Shown here: positions 47,638 through 57,575 of the stretch, one piece after another
Numbering within the stretch: the stretch's first letter is position 1
Layout: each line of letters starts with the position of its first letter
Assembly: GCF_001046635.1 (NCBI RefSeq)
Contig: NZ_KQ130452.1
Span: 360,668 to 424,667, forward strand
Direction: 5' to 3'
DNA from: Novosphingobium barchaimii LL02
GTDB lineage: Bacteria > Pseudomonadota > Alphaproteobacteria > Sphingomonadales > Sphingomonadaceae
DNA length: 64,000 nt
Notes under the pieces: generated by a model
The model's input: the letters and a program-made list of their open reading frames with translations, nothing else
Told to the model about the DNA's origin: nothing
The model's database searches: none
Program-made: the position numbers and the translations under genes

Positions 47638-50600
47638 TTACGCTTTACGCGCAACCGCGCTCAGACCCTTGGTCAGTTGCAGCAACCCGTTCAAACGGCT
47701 CTTGGGATCGCCCCAAGCGCGCTGCAGCACCAGCTTGTTGTCCGGGCGCAGCTTGATGGCGCCTTGCAGTCTGTCTGCATAGGCGATGAGGCCCTCGGGG
47801 TTCGGGAAGCTGTCGTTGTGGAAGCTGACCAGCGTTCCGCGCGGGCCGACGTCGATCTTGGCGATGTGCGCCTCGATCGCCTGCCGCTTGATCTGGATGA
47901 GCTGAACGAGGTTCGCGGTCGGCTGCGGCAGGGGACCGAAGCGGTCGATCATTTCGGCGGAAAGCGATTCTATTTCGGCGCGCGAGTCCGCGTCGTTGAG
48001 GCGGCGGTAGAGCGCCATGCGCACTGCCAGGTCGGGGACGTATTCCTCCGGGATCATGATCGGCGCTTCGACCGTGATCTGCGGGGACAGACCGCTGGTG
48101 TCCTTCTCCAGTCCAACGCCGCCGGCGCGAGCGGCCAGGATCGCGTCTTCCAGCATCGATTGGTACAGTTCAAACCCGACTTCACGAATATGGCCCGACT
48201 GTTCATCGCCCAACAGGTTACCGGCGCCGCGAATGTCGAGATCGTGGCTGGCGAGTTGGAAGCCTGCGCCCAACGAATCGAGATCGCCGAGCACTTTGAG
48301 GCGCTTTTCGGCGACTTCGGACAGCGCCTGTCCGCCGGGCGTCGTCAGGTAGGCATAGGCGCGCAGCTTCGAACGCCCGACACGGCCGCGCAGCTGATAA
48401 AGCTGGGCAAGGCCGAAGCGGTCGGCGCGGTGAATGATGATCGTGTTGGCGCGCGGGATGTCGAGGCCGGATTCCACGATCGTCGTGGAAAGCAGCACTT
48501 CGTACTTGCCCTCGTAGAAGGCGCTCATGCGCTCCTCCACTTCGCTGGGGCTCATCTGGCCGTGGGCGACGATGCTTTTCACTTCAGGGACATGCTGGCG
48601 CAGCCAGTCCTCCACTTCGGCCATGTCGGCGATGCGGGGAACGACGATGAAGCTCTGGCCGCCGCGGTGGTGTTCGCGCAGCAGAGCCTCGCGCATCACC
48701 ATGTCGTCCCATTCCATCACGTAGGTGCGCACTGCAAGGCGGTCCACCGGCGGGGTCTGGATGGTCGAGAGTTCGCGCAGGCCCGACATCGCCATCTGTA
48801 GGGTACGCGGGATTGGCGTTGCGGTGAGCGTCAGGACGTGGACGTCGGCGCGCAGCTGCTTGAGCTTTTCCTTGTGATTGACGCCGAAGCGCTGCTCCTC
48901 GTCGACGATGACGAGGCCCAGGCGCTTGAAGTTCACCGTCTTGGACAAGATCGCGTGGGTGCCGCAGACGACGTCCATCGTACCATCAGAAAGCCCGTCA
49001 CGCGTGGCTTTGGCCTCCTTTTCGGGGACGAGGCGCGAGAGGCGGCCGACGTTGAGCGGGAAGCCGGCGAAGCGATCCGCGAACCCGGAATAGTGCTGCC
49101 TCGCAAGCAGGGTGGTCGGGGCAACGACGGCTACCTGCTGGCCGGCCATGGCAGCCACAAAGGCAGCGCGCAGTGCCACTTCGGTCTTGCCGAAACCGAC
49201 ATCGCCGCAGACCAGCCGGTCCATCGGACGGCCGCTGGCGAGGTCTTCCAGCGTATCGCCAATGGCCGCTTCCTGATCTTCGGTTTCCTGCCAGGGGAAG
49301 CGGTCGATGAACTGGTTGAAGCTGGATTCCTCGGCCACCAGCGCAGGCGCCTCGCGCAAGGCGCGTTCAGCAGCGGTGCGCATCAATTCCCCGGCGATCT
49401 CGCGGATGCGTTCCTTGAGCTTGGCGCGGCGTTTCTGCCACGCCTCGCCGCCCAGTTTGTCGAGCACGGCGCCTTCGCTCTCGCTGCCATAGCGCGAGAG
49501 AACGTCGAGGTTCTCGACCGGGATGTATAGTTTGTCACCGCCCGAGTAGGTCAGCATCACGCAGTCGTGCGGGGACTTGCCGACCGGAATCGACTGCAGG
49601 CCTTCATAGCGGCCGATCCCGTGGTCCATGTGGACGATCAGGTCGCCGGGCGTCAGCGCCGACAGTTCGGCAAGGAAGGCGTCGGAATCCTTTTTGCGCT
49701 TCTTGCGGCGGACAAGGCGGTCCCCGAGGATGTCCTGCTCGGTGATGACCTCGACCGACTGGTTCGAGAACCCGGTTTCCAGCGGCAGCACCAGCGCTGC
49801 GGAGCGGCCCTGAACAGCAAGGCCCAGCGCTTCCTGCCAGGTATCGGCAAGGCGCGGCTCAGGGCCCTTTGCCTCACCCAGAATTGAGGCGAGGCGGGCA
49901 CGGCTACCGGTGGAGTAGGCGGCGAGGATCGCCTTGCGACCTGACTTGGCGACAGCGTGCAAGTGCTTGGCAGCGGCTTCGTAGGCGTTGTCGCCGCGCG
50001 CGCGTTCGGGCGTGAAATCGCGGGCGTTGCCAAAGCCGAAGTCGATGACCTTGGCCGATTCGGGCTGGGCGAAGGGATCAGCGCGGTGGACGGGCAGGGC
50101 GCTGACGGCGAAGTCGAATTCTTCGCGGTTAAGGTAGAGCGAATCGATCCTCAGCGGACGGTAGGAACCGGCCTTTTGCCCTGAGGTTTCGGTACGCGCC
50201 CGGTGATAGTCGGCGATATCGGTAAAACGCTCGTCGACTGCGCCCAGGGCCGGGCTGTCGATGATGACAAGGTCGTCGTCGCCAAGGTGGTCGAACAGGG
50301 TGACCAGTCGGTCCTCAAACAGCGGCAGCCAATGTTCCATGCCCGCAAGGCGGCGCCCTTCGCTGACCGCCTGATAGAGCGGATCGGCGGTGGCATTGGC
50401 GCCGAACATCTCGCGGTAGCGGGTGCGGAAACGCTTGACGGTGTCGTCGTCCAGCAGCGCCTCGCTGGCGGGCAGCAGCAGGTGATCGGACACTGTGCCG
50501 GTAGAGCGCTGGGTGCCGGTGTCGAACAGGCGCAGCGTTTCCAACTCGTCGCCGAAGAAGTCGAGGCGAAGGCCGGCTGCGTCTTCCCCGGACTTGAGGC

Positions 50601-51138
50601 CCGATGGCACGATGTCGAAGATCGAGCCGCGCACGGCGAATTCGCCCGCATCGATCGCGGTGTCGGTCCGCTGGTAGCCCTGACGGCGCAGCAGCGCGAT
50701 CAGGCTTTCGTGGCCCACTTCCATGCCGGGCTTGAGCAGGCGCACCGATTCGCGGATGCGGAACGGGGTGAGCACGCGCTGGAGCAGGGCGTTCGTCGTG
50801 GTGACGAGAAGCTGCGGGCCGCTGCGTTTCAGCTGCAGCCGGTGCAGTGCGGCAAGGCGGCGGGCGCTGACCGATAGCGCGGGGCTGGCGCGGTCGTAAG
50901 GAAGGCAGTCCCAAGCTGGAAACTCGATCACGTCGAGTTCGGGCGCGAAGAACTGCGCCGCCTCCGCGACGGCGCGCATCGCAGCCTCGTTGTCGGCGAC
51001 GAAAACGGCGCGGCCGCTTTTCTTTGCGCTGTCGGCAGCGCGGGCGAGGTCGGCCATGACCAGCGGCTGGGAGCCACGCGTCACCGAAGCCAGCGTCAGC
51101 GGCGTCGTGGCGGAGAGGATGCGGGAAAAATCAGTCAT
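47638..51138 (-). CDS. mfd: Transcription-repair coupling factor
   Basis: 1166 residues from the ATG at 51138. Displaces stalled RNA polymerase and recruits UvrA. UvrB-homology region at the N-terminus, RNA-polymerase-interacting domain ([16 protein letters not shown] near residue 500), then RecG-like motor: [16 protein letters not shown] (Walker A), [34 protein letters not shown], and the TRG motif region before the C-terminal domain. Typical length. The open frame extends 25 codons upstream without family similarity. Confidence 0.97.
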   Translation of the reverse strand: MTDFSRILSATTPLTLASVTRGSQPLVMADLARAADSAKKSGRAVFVADNEAAMRAVAEAAQFFAPELDVIEFPAWDCLPYDRASPALSVSARRLAALHRLQLKRSGPQLLVTTTNALLQRVLTPFRIRESVRLLKPGMEVGHESLIALLRRQGYQRTDTAIDAGEFAVRGSIFDIVPSGLKSGEDAAGLRLDFFGDELETLRLFDTGTQRSTGTVSDHLLLPASEALLDDDTVKRFRTRYREMFGANATADPLYQAVSEGRRLAGMEHWLPLFEDRLVTLFDHLGDDDLVIIDSPALGAVDERFTDIADYHRARTETSGQKAGSYRPLRIDSLYLNREEFDFAVSALPVHRADPFAQPESAKVIDFGFGNARDFTPERARGDNAYEAAAKHLHAVAKSGRKAILAAYSTGSRARLASILGEAKGPEPRLADTWQEALGLAVQGRSAALVLPLETGFSNQSVEVITEQDILGDRLVRRKKRKKDSDAFLAELSALTPGDLIVHMDHGIGRYEGLQSIPVGKSPHDCVMLTYSGGDKLYIPVENLDVLSRYGSESEGAVLDKLGGEAWQKRRAKLKERIREIAGELMRTAAERALREAPALVAEESSFNQFIDRFPWQETEDQEAAIGDTLEDLASGRPMDRLVCGDVGFGKTEVALRAAFVAAMAGQQVAVVAPTTLLARQHYSGFADRFAGFPLNVGRLSRLVPEKEAKATRDGLSDGTMDVVCGTHAILSKTVNFKRLGLVIVDEEQRFGVNHKEKLKQLRADVHVLTLTATPIPRTLQMAMSGLRELSTIQTPPVDRLAVRTYVMEWDDMVMREALLREHHRGGQSFIVVPRIADMAEVEDWLRQHVPEVKSIVAHGQMSPSEVEERMSAFYEGKYEVLLSTTIVESGLDIPRANTIIIHRADRFGLAQLYQLRGRVGRSKLRAYAYLTTPGGQALSEVAEKRLKVLGDLDSLGAGFQLASHDLDIRGAGNLLGDEQSGHIREVGFELYQSMLEDAILAARAGGVGLEKDTSGLSPQITVEAPIMIPEEYVPDLAVRMALYRRLNDADSRAEIESLSAEMIDRFGPLPQPTANLVQLIQIKRQAIEAHIAKIDVGPRGTLVSFHNDSFPNPEGLIAYADRLQGAIKLRPDNKLVLQRAWGDPKSRLNGLLQLTKGLSAVARKA

Positions 51139-51316
51139 GCGGGATGCGTGGCGGGATATGCGGCGCGGACGGGAAATACAATCATATTGAGCGTGGCGGG
51201 CGGCGGCGACCATCCTGGTCGTTGCTTATTTGCGCGATCGTCATCCCAGCAATATTGCGAGTTGCGCGGTAAGGCGTGCCACTCGAAACGTGGGATCGTT
51301 CAAATCTGGCCCCATC

Positions 51317-51405
51317 TCGTCATTCCCGCGAAGGCGCGACGCTGTCGGACCTTATCGCCACACGCACCGGCATAAAGTGGGTTCCCGCCTTCGGGGGAAT
51401 GACGA
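51317..51405. repeat. Inverted pair of a dispersed intergenic repeat
   Basis: TCGTCATTCCCGCGAAGGC at 51317-51335 is matched on the opposite strand at 51387-51405 by 18 of 19 bases. Units of this kind (CGTCATTCCCGCGAAGGCGGG type) are common dispersed repeats in many proteobacterial intergenic regions. The pair lies between mfd and the divergent SDR gene and ends 30 bases before the SDR start. Confidence 0.82.
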
Positions 51406-51434
51406 AGGGCTTATTCTCGGAAACAGGAAGCGAC

Positions 51435-52181
51435 ATGACCGCAATCGACAGACTGGACGGCAAGCGCGTCCTCATAACCGGCGCATCGAGCGGACTGGGT
51501 CGCCACTTCGCGGGCGTTCTCGCAGATGCGGGAGCCGAAGTCATACTGGCAGCCCGCCGGATGGAAGCGCTGGAAGAGCTGGCGGGTGAGATTGGCGCGG
51601 CGGCGTCTTGCGCGACCATGGACGTCACCGATCCCGCGAGCATTCAGGCGGCGTTAGCGCAGATCGGCGCGGTCGATGTGCTGGTTAACAACGCGGGCGT
51701 GTCCGCTGCCCACTCGCTGCTGGATGTGAGCGTGGAAGAGTACGATCACATCATGTCCGCGAACATGCGCGGCGCTTTCCTTGTGGCCACCGAAGCAGCG
51801 CGGTTGATGCAGGCGGCAGGCAAGGGCGGCGCTATCGTCAATGTCGCCTCCATTCTCGGGCTGCGGCAGGGCGGGCAGCTTACGGTCTATGCGATGAGCA
51901 AGGCGGGCGTCGTGCAGATGACCAAGCAGATGGGACTGGAACTGGCCCGTTATGGCATCCGCGTGAATGCCTTGGCGCCGGGCTATTTCGCCACCGACAT
52001 GAACCGCGATTTCCTGGAGAGCAGTCTGGGCGAGGCGATGGCGCGACGAATTCCGCAGCGGCGATTCGGCAACTTCGATGATCTTGACGGGCCGCTGCTG
52101 CTGCTGTGCTCGCAAGCGTCGCGATATATGACCGGCGTGGTCATCCCGGTCGACGGCGGGCACGTGCTCAGCGCGTTGTGA
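51435..52181 (+). CDS. Short-chain dehydrogenase/reductase, FabG-like
   Basis: 248 residues from the ATG at 51435 with AGGAAG upstream. Classical SDR: TGASSGLGRHFA near residue 16, LVNNAGVS near 84, NVASILGLRQGGQLTVYAMSKAG (Ser/Tyr/Lys catalytic residues) and PVDGG near the C-terminus. Likely NAD(P)-dependent oxidoreductase, possibly on 3-oxoacyl substrates. No pathway context is visible. The frame upstream of the start runs through a dispersed repeat and is not coding. Confidence 0.92.
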   Translation: MTAIDRLDGKRVLITGASSGLGRHFAGVLADAGAEVILAARRMEALEELAGEIGAAASCATMDVTDPASIQAALAQIGAVDVLVNNAGVSAAHSLLDVSVEEYDHIMSANMRGAFLVATEAARLMQAAGKGGAIVNVASILGLRQGGQLTVYAMSKAGVVQMTKQMGLELARYGIRVNALAPGYFATDMNRDFLESSLGEAMARRIPQRRFGNFDDLDGPLLLLCSQASRYMTGVVIPVDGGHVLSAL

Positions 52182-52230
52182 CGGGAAGGGCTGGCCGCTT
52201 CCCGTCCGCGCCAAGCAGCGTCGCCTAGCT

Positions 52231-52380
52231 TCAGGCCGCGCGTTTCATTTCTTCAACCGGAGCATCGGCGCGAGCGAAGGCCGGCTTCTTCTCGGCGAAT
52301 ACCGGCATGTGGCGCTCGGCGACGACAACATCGCTACGGAAGGCAAAGCGGACAGCGACGGGGGAGAGAAAAGAGAACAT
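52231..52380 (-). CDS. Small 49-residue protein
   Basis: Start ATG at 52380 with GAGG 6 bases upstream. The product begins MFSFLSPVAVRFAF and ends PVEEMKRAA; it is basic in the middle, with an amphipathic hydrophobic start. No known family. It lies alone between the convergent SDR gene and sdhE. The clear ribosome site and biased composition make it likely to be translated. Confidence 0.5.
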   Translation of the reverse strand: MFSFLSPVAVRFAFRSDVVVAERHMPVFAEKKPAFARADAPVEEMKRAA

Positions 52381-52513
52381 AGGAACCTCAAGGACAAGTT
52401 TTGCTGCGTCGCAGCATCGCCGATGCCTATGACGCTCCAAGGTTCGCATCGCAAATGCACGGTAGTATACCGCAGTTGCACAAAACGGGCGGATCGTGTC
52501 CGTCCGACATTGT

Positions 52514-52539
52514 TCCTCCCCGAATGTGGCCGGGGAGGA
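52514..52539. terminator. Hairpin after sdhE
   Basis: TCCTCCCCG / CGGGGAGGA form a perfect 9-bp stem with an 8-base loop, 7 bases past the sdhE stop. There is no clear T tract on the minus strand, so this is a weak terminator or an mRNA 3' end stabiliser. Confidence 0.5.
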
Positions 52540-52546
52540 ATGTACG

Positions 52547-52819
52547 TCAGTCTCGCGGGATCACCACGTAGTCGAGCTTCATCATGCGCTCGACCAGCGG
52601 GCCGCGATATTCCTCGGGAATGCTCAGTGTGCCGAGCGCCCAGCCCATGATATCGACGTCTTCCTCGTCGATCATCTTTTCAAACAGGACAATCTCCTCT
52701 TCTGACCATTCAGAGTGGAAGCGGTCGAAGAAGCAGCCGATCATGTAGTCGGCCTCGCGGGTGCCGCGATGCCAGGCGCGGAACTTCAAACGGGCGAGGC
52801 GGGGCGATAGTGCGGTCAT
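52547..52819 (-). CDS. sdhE: FAD assembly factor SdhE
   Basis: 90 residues from the ATG at 52819. The RGxxE motif appears as H-R-G-T-R-E-A-D-Y-M-I-G near residue 18, and the DVDIMGWALG segment follows. SdhE helps attach FAD covalently to succinate dehydrogenase SdhA. Its location beside recG and mfd is a conserved alphaproteobacterial neighbourhood. The frame stays open a further 12 codons upstream; the shorter start matches family length. Confidence 0.93.
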   Translation of the reverse strand: MTALSPRLARLKFRAWHRGTREADYMIGCFFDRFHSEWSEEEIVLFEKMIDEEDVDIMGWALGTLSIPEEYRGPLVERMMKLDYVVIPRD

Positions 52820-52874
52820 GTCCGCGCCGTTACAGCGCGGCGCGGACATGAGCAAGATTTGCGGGTTACTGTGG

Positions 52875-53297
52875 TTAGCCGTGTAGCACCCGGATTATCT
52901 CGGCACTTGGACGCCCGGTCAGGGTCTTGGGCACTTCGCCGACCAGCACGTCCTTGAGCTGCTTGTGATAATGTCGGCGCATCTCGCCCAGTGAGCGGGG
53001 GTCAGCCACGACCACCAGTTGTTCGATCTCGCGCGCCAGCACCTGCTCGTTGAGCCAGCCTGTCACCGCCGCGACATGGGCGGCTTCGTCGAGACCGTCG
53101 CGGCTGCCGTCACCGGTGCGTGCCTGATGGCGGGTCTGCCCGTCGGTCTTGCGATTTCCGGCGCTGAAATTCGTGGCTTCGAGGGCGGGCACTTCCATCG
53201 AGATCAGCTTCGGCTCGGCTTCGGCGCCTGAGTTGCGATAAAGTTCGAAGTTCTCTCCATCGACGATCGCGAACACGGTTCCGTGGGGCAAGAGCAT
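52875..53297 (-). CDS. Host-attachment-family protein
   Basis: 140 residues. Matches the short family annotated as required for attachment to host cells: an N-terminal beta segment with VFAIVDGENFELYRN, a polar insert rich in Gly, Asp and Arg (DGQTRHQARTGDGSRDG), then LVVVADPRSLGEMRRHYHKQL and KTLTGRPSAEIIRVL. The fold resembles release-factor/eRF1-like RNase-H domains, but biochemical function is unknown. AGGAGA lies before the ATG. Upstream of sdhE on the same strand (55-base gap). Confidence 0.82.
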   Translation of the reverse strand: MLLPHGTVFAIVDGENFELYRNSGAEAEPKLISMEVPALEATNFSAGNRKTDGQTRHQARTGDGSRDGLDEAAHVAAVTGWLNEQVLAREIEQLVVVADPRSLGEMRRHYHKQLKDVLVGEVPKTLTGRPSAEIIRVLHG

Positions 53298-53408
53298 GGG
53301 CTTCTCCTTTGGTTTTTAGTGCATGCTTGAAAATTGCCAACGGACCGATGTGGAGGGGTGTTCCATGCTGTCTGGTGAAACGGTGCACAGTCGCGCTAAG
53401 AGGCGCCC

Positions 53409-55466
53409 ATGCGGCCCGAAGCGCTCAATTCCCTGTTCGTCGAAACCGATGCCCTCGATGGCGTCGGGCCTAAACTTATGCGCCCGCTTGAGAAACTGGG
53501 CCTCACCCGCATTCGCGACCTTGCCTATCACCTGCCCGATCGCTTCGTGGAGCGGCGGGCCATCGCCAATCTGGATGAGGCGGCGGTGGGCGAGAACGTC
53601 ATTATCGCACTGACCCCGCGCGAACATCGTTCGCCCAGCGGACGCGGCCCTTTCCGCGTGATGGCGGAGGATGCGGTCGGCAATATATGCACGATCACCT
53701 ACTTCGGCCGGGCTTCCTATACCGCGAAGAAACAGCTTCCGGTTGGCGAACTGCGCTGGGTGGCGGGGCGAATCGACCAGTACGGCCAGATGCTCCAGAT
53801 TGTGCATCCCGAGCACATCTCGGAGGATGCGTCCGCCCCGATCGGTAAACTTTGTGAGCCGATCTATCCGCTTTCCGAAGGGATGACGCAGGGCCGTATC
53901 GGCGCGCTGGTGGCGCAGGCCCTTAAAGGTCTGCCCGAACTTCCCGAGTGGATCGAACACGGCCTGATCGCCCAGAAGGACTGGCCCGCCTGGCGTGAGG
54001 CGCTGGGCGAGGCGCACCGGGGCGTCAATGCGGCCGCACGCGATCGGCTGGCCTATGATGAACTGTTCGCCAATGCGCTGGCGCTCATGCTGGTGCGCGA
54101 AAGCAACCGTTCGCAGCGCGGTACGCCTCTGGTGGGCGATGGAGCCTTGCGCGCAAAACTGCGGCTGCCGTTTGCGCTGACCGGCGCGCAAACCCGCTCC
54201 ATCGCCGAGATCGAGGGCGACCTTGCGCAGCCGTCGCCGATGCTGCGGCTGCTGCAGGGCGATGTGGGGTCGGGCAAGACGGTGGTGGCGCTGTCCTCAC
54301 TGCTGATCGCGGTGGAGGCAGGCGCGCAGGGCGCGCTGCTGGCGCCGACCGAAATCCTTGCCCGCCAGCATTATGAGACGCTTTCGAGGATGCTTCAGGG
54401 CACCGGGGTCGAGATTGCGCTGCTGACGGGCCGGGACAAGGGCAAGGCCCGCGAGGCGATCCTGATGGGGCTGCTGGATGGCTCCATCCAGATCGTCGTG
54501 GGCACCCATGCGATCTTTCAGGACAGCGTGGCTTACCGCAATCTCGCGCTGGTGGTGATCGACGAACAGCACCGCTTCGGTGTCGGCCAGCGGCTGATGC
54601 TGGCGCGCAAGGGGCGGCGCGCGCCGCACACGCTGGCGATGACTGCAACGCCGATCCCGCGCACCCTGACGTTGGCGCAGTACGGCGAGATGGAGGTTTC
54701 CAAGCTCGACGAATTGCCGCCGGGCCGTCAGGCGATCGATACGCGGGTGATCTCGGTCGAGCGGATGGACGATGTCATCGGCGGCATTGCCCGCCACATC
54801 GAGACCGGGCAGCAGGCCTACTGGGTCTGCCCGATGGTGAACGAGAACGAAAACGAAGACCTCGCAGCCGCAGAGGCGCGCTATGCCGCGCTCAAGGAGC
54901 GATTCGGCGATACCGTCGCGCTGGTCCACGGCCAGCTTCGCCCGGAAGCCAAGGACGCGGCGATGGAGCGCTTCGCACGCGGCGAGGCCAGCCTGCTGGT
55001 GGCGACCACGGTGATCGAGGTCGGCGTCGACGTGCCTAATTCCACGTTGATGGTAATCGAACAGGCGGAGCGCTTCGGCCTTGCCCAGCTTCACCAGCTG
55101 CGCGGGCGCGTGGGGCGCGGGTCGGAGAAGTCCACCTGCCTGCTGCTGCGCGGCACCCAGATGTCCGAGACCGCCCGTCAGCGGCTGGCCCTGATGCGCG
55201 AGACGCAGGACGGCTTCCGCCTTGCCGAAGAAGACCTGCAGCTGCGCGGCGGCGGCGAACTGCTGGGCACGCGCCAGTCGGGCGACACACCGTTTCGCAT
55301 CGCCAGTCTTGAGCAGATCCAGAAGCTGCTGCCGATCGCCCATGACGACGCGCGTCTGCTCATCGAACGCGACGGCGGCCTTGCCGGTCCTCGCGGTGAG
55401 GCGGCGCGGTTGCTGCTCTATCTGTTCGAGCGCGACTGGGGCGTGCAACTGCTGCGCTCGGGCTGA
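53409..55466 (+). CDS. recG: ATP-dependent DNA helicase RecG
   Basis: 685 residues. Branch-migrating helicase that regresses stalled forks. N-terminal wedge/OB domain (about 1-240), then SF2 motor: LLQGDVGSGKTVVAL (Walker A) near residue 282, VIDEQHRFGVGQR (motif II) near 385, [11 protein letters not shown], and LRGRVGRGSEKS near 565. Divergent from the sdhE group. Typical length. Confidence 0.97.
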   Translation: MRPEALNSLFVETDALDGVGPKLMRPLEKLGLTRIRDLAYHLPDRFVERRAIANLDEAAVGENVIIALTPREHRSPSGRGPFRVMAEDAVGNICTITYFGRASYTAKKQLPVGELRWVAGRIDQYGQMLQIVHPEHISEDASAPIGKLCEPIYPLSEGMTQGRIGALVAQALKGLPELPEWIEHGLIAQKDWPAWREALGEAHRGVNAAARDRLAYDELFANALALMLVRESNRSQRGTPLVGDGALRAKLRLPFALTGAQTRSIAEIEGDLAQPSPMLRLLQGDVGSGKTVVALSSLLIAVEAGAQGALLAPTEILARQHYETLSRMLQGTGVEIALLTGRDKGKAREAILMGLLDGSIQIVVGTHAIFQDSVAYRNLALVVIDEQHRFGVGQRLMLARKGRRAPHTLAMTATPIPRTLTLAQYGEMEVSKLDELPPGRQAIDTRVISVERMDDVIGGIARHIETGQQAYWVCPMVNENENEDLAAAEARYAALKERFGDTVALVHGQLRPEAKDAAMERFARGEASLLVATTVIEVGVDVPNSTLMVIEQAERFGLAQLHQLRGRVGRGSEKSTCLLLRGTQMSETARQRLALMRETQDGFRLAEEDLQLRGGGELLGTRQSGDTPFRIASLEQIQKLLPIAHDDARLLIERDGGLAGPRGEAARLLLYLFERDWGVQLLRSG

Positions 55467-55602
55467 TCGTCGTCCTGGCGGAGGCCGGGATGACGTCAAT
55501 GCAAATGCCCGAATATTTTCCCAAACGCCCCCTTGCCACCTCCGAAGTCGCCCTATATAGGCGCGCTCCTGCCCGGGGCGGTCTTCGGATTGCCCCTCCG
55601 GT

Positions 55603-55679
55603 CGGGGAATAGCTCAGCCTGGTAGAGCACTGTCTTCGGGAGGCAGGGGCCGGAGGTTCGAATCCTCTTTCCCCGACCA
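55603..55679 (+). tRNA. tRNA-Pro (CGG)
   Basis: Acceptor CGGGGAA pairs with TTCCCCG, followed by A and encoded CCA. D arm GCTC-AGCCTGGTA-GAGC, anticodon loop TTCGGGA (anticodon CGG), T arm GGAGG-TTCGAAT-CCTCT. The sequence after its 3' end changes character to an accessory island, so it is a plausible integration site. Confidence 0.97.
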
Positions 55680-55714
55680 ACAAATAGGCCATTCCTGTGG
55701 TCTGACGCGCACAA

Positions 55715-55755
55715 CCTGTTCCCGTTTCCGTTCCTGCAACGGTTTCGGGAACAGG
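55715..55755. repeat. Long compound hairpin just after tRNA-Pro
   Basis: A 10-bp outer stem (CCTGTTCCCG / CGGGAACAGG) encloses a symmetric TTT/TTT internal loop and an inner 5-bp stem (CCGTT / AACGG) with loop CCTGC. No T tract follows. It may be a tRNA 3'-end structure or a recombination or excision site at the island edge. Confidence 0.65.
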
Positions 55756-55818
55756 GCGAGCAGCAACAGGATCATCACTCCCGCGCGGCTCTAACCACAA
55801 GCACGGTGGAGCGCGCCC

Positions 55819-56346
55819 ATGACTGATCCCGATTCTATCGACAGCCACGAATCCGTCCAGAGCGCCGTTGAGGCGGTGGACCAGCACGGCATCGCCGCCT
55901 GCCCATTCTGCGGAAATCATCTCACCTATTCGAGCGGTAAATTCAACAAGGTCGGTCGCTGCGACACGCAAGGCTGCTGGCTCTGCGAGCGCAAGCTGAC
56001 CGTCCCGGTCGATGCGCCGGATCAGATCGCGCAGTTCAACACTCGCGCCTCCCTACTCGCCGCGAGCGAGGGGGAGGAAATACCCTATACCTGCGATGCC
56101 TGCACGACCGGCCTCTACAACAGATGCGAATGCCACCCCGCCCCCTCGGATCAGGAGAAGCTGGTGGAGGCCGCGCAGAAGATGGCCGACGCTCTGGTCA
56201 AGATCAGCGCAGCGCTCGCTGGCCGGGTGCACAGCCGAGACGCTATCGCCGCGCTAGTCGCCGGGGATGCTGCCTATGACGCCTTCACCCGCGCCACCAC
56301 CCGCCTCCGCACTGCCGGGGAGGGCGCTAATCATGGGAATGTTTGA
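55819..56346 (+). CDS. Zinc-ribbon protein, Lar (restriction alleviation)-like N-terminus
   Basis: 175 residues, GGAG 8 bases before the ATG. Residues 28-75 contain CPFCG, a C-x4-G-C-W-L-C pair and a closing QFNTRA. That is the pattern of short Lar-type restriction-alleviation zinc ribbons of prophages (where the end reads WNxR). A second Cys cluster (YTCDACTTGLYNRCEC) lies near residue 95, and the C-terminus is helical. First gene of an overlapping series. The Lar comparison is by pattern only; it could be a general phage-type zinc protein. Confidence 0.6.
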   Translation: MTDPDSIDSHESVQSAVEAVDQHGIAACPFCGNHLTYSSGKFNKVGRCDTQGCWLCERKLTVPVDAPDQIAQFNTRASLLAASEGEEIPYTCDACTTGLYNRCECHPAPSDQEKLVEAAQKMADALVKISAALAGRVHSRDAIAALVAGDAAYDAFTRATTRLRTAGEGANHGNV

Positions 56347-56710
56347 TTACGTCCGCAGCCAAATCGCGCTGCCCGATGGTTTTACTGGCGAACTGCAAAG
56401 CAAGGACTTCGACTGCTATCTGTCGGTCTTGGAAATCCGCGAGGGTGGTACACTCTGGATCGAGCGATTTGAGACAGAGGAGGTGCCTCTTGCTGAACGC
56501 CCATACCCCGAAGCTGATGACTGGCGCTCCTTCATCGGTTCCGAGCGCCGCATCAACGAGCGTTGGGAGCAGATCGAGTTCCACGGCGACATGAACTTCT
56601 ACGGCACCGATGCGGACATGGGCTGGCATGAATACACGGCCCGGTTCTCGAACGGCAATCTGGATTGGATCAAGCAGATTAGTCCTGCCGGGGAGGGCGC
56701 TGGGTCATGA
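56333..56710 (+). CDS. Conserved protein of the MGMFDYV type, unknown function
   Basis: 125 residues from the ATG at 56333, which overlaps the previous gene by 14 bases. It begins MGMFDYVRSQIALPDGFTGELQSKDFDC. Proteins starting MGMFDxVR...LPD...FQTKD occur in phages, prophages and genomic islands, without known activity. The sequence is acidic, with no membrane segment. The stop overlaps the next ATG, so the five genes to 57867 form one translational series. Confidence 0.62.
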   Translation: MGMFDYVRSQIALPDGFTGELQSKDFDCYLSVLEIREGGTLWIERFETEEVPLAERPYPEADDWRSFIGSERRINERWEQIEFHGDMNFYGTDADMGWHEYTARFSNGNLDWIKQISPAGEGAGS

Positions 56711-57267
56711 GGATCGCGGCACACCACATCCCAGGCACGTCGGAGAACCGACTGTCCTCGATGCTGCATAGCAATCCAGATTACACACCGACTTGCGCTT
56801 GGCCTGAGGACTGCACCGTGCAGTGGGGCCACGGCATCATCCCTGCCGTACCGTTCTTCGAAGCGTTCCCGACCGGCACATTCATCCGAGGAGAGGGTGC
56901 GACTATCGCGGAGGCGGAGCAGAAGGCTTTCGAGAAGTATCAGCGCGACCGGGCTTGCGACCACCTGTGGGGCCGCCACCGTCCGAACCACAGCACGTAC
57001 ACCAACGGTGCGGCCTTCTGTCGTAAGTGCGGCGGCTTCCGTGGCAGCATGTTCCGCGAAGTAGTCATCCTTGGTCACTGGCGCACGCCGCTGTCGCGTT
57101 GGGAATCGGACTGGCTGGCCGAACTCGAAGGGCCGCGAGATCCCGACTTTGAAGTGCACATGGAGCGCAAGTATCCGGGGCACGCCGAATCCTGCCGCAA
57201 GTCACGCCGCCTCCTGCGGATCCGCAAGAACCTGTTCGGCGTCGAAGAAGCGAGGATTTTCCCATGA
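56707..57267 (+). CDS. Hypothetical protein with Cys/His motif
   Basis: 186 residues, ATGA overlap with the gene before it and another with the gene after. Residues 72-110 contain C-D-H-L-W-G-R and C-R-K-C-G-G-F, a possible zinc site (C-x2-H ... C-x2-C). The C-terminus is strongly basic. The N-terminal part contains GEGATIAEAEQKAFEKYQR, a helix of the kind seen in short phage proteins. No family recognised. Confidence 0.55.
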   Translation: MRIAAHHIPGTSENRLSSMLHSNPDYTPTCAWPEDCTVQWGHGIIPAVPFFEAFPTGTFIRGEGATIAEAEQKAFEKYQRDRACDHLWGRHRPNHSTYTNGAAFCRKCGGFRGSMFREVVILGHWRTPLSRWESDWLAELEGPRDPDFEVHMERKYPGHAESCRKSRRLLRIRKNLFGVEEARIFP

Positions 57268-57575
57268 CCCCACCCAACACCCCCCGCAAGGATGAGGTGC
57301 GTGAGATCGCGGCAAAGCTGACTAAGGCGCAGCGGGAGGCTGTTTCCTCATGCTTCCAAGATGCGGCACGACACGCGCCTTACCACATGTTGCCGAATAC
57401 GGTCGCCAACAGGAAGGCCTTTCGCGATCTCCTGTCAGCCGGTTTTGTCACGACCGAGGATGGCGGCTTCGACCTCATCATCAAGCGCGGACACTACTTG
57501 GCGATGGTTTGCCTCACTCCGCTTGCCCTGTCTGTCAAAGCCTACCTCAAGGAACACCCCCGCAATGCCGACTGA
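57264..57575 (+). CDS. Hypothetical protein
   Basis: 103 residues, starting in the stop of the previous gene. Helical N-terminus (KDEVREIAAKLTKAQREAV) followed by RKAFRDLLSAGFVTTEDGGFDLII, a winged-helix-like pattern. A short hydrophobic stretch lies near the C-terminus. No known family. Confidence 0.5.
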   Translation: MTPPNTPRKDEVREIAAKLTKAQREAVSSCFQDAARHAPYHMLPNTVANRKAFRDLLSAGFVTTEDGGFDLIIKRGHYLAMVCLTPLALSVKAYLKEHPRNAD

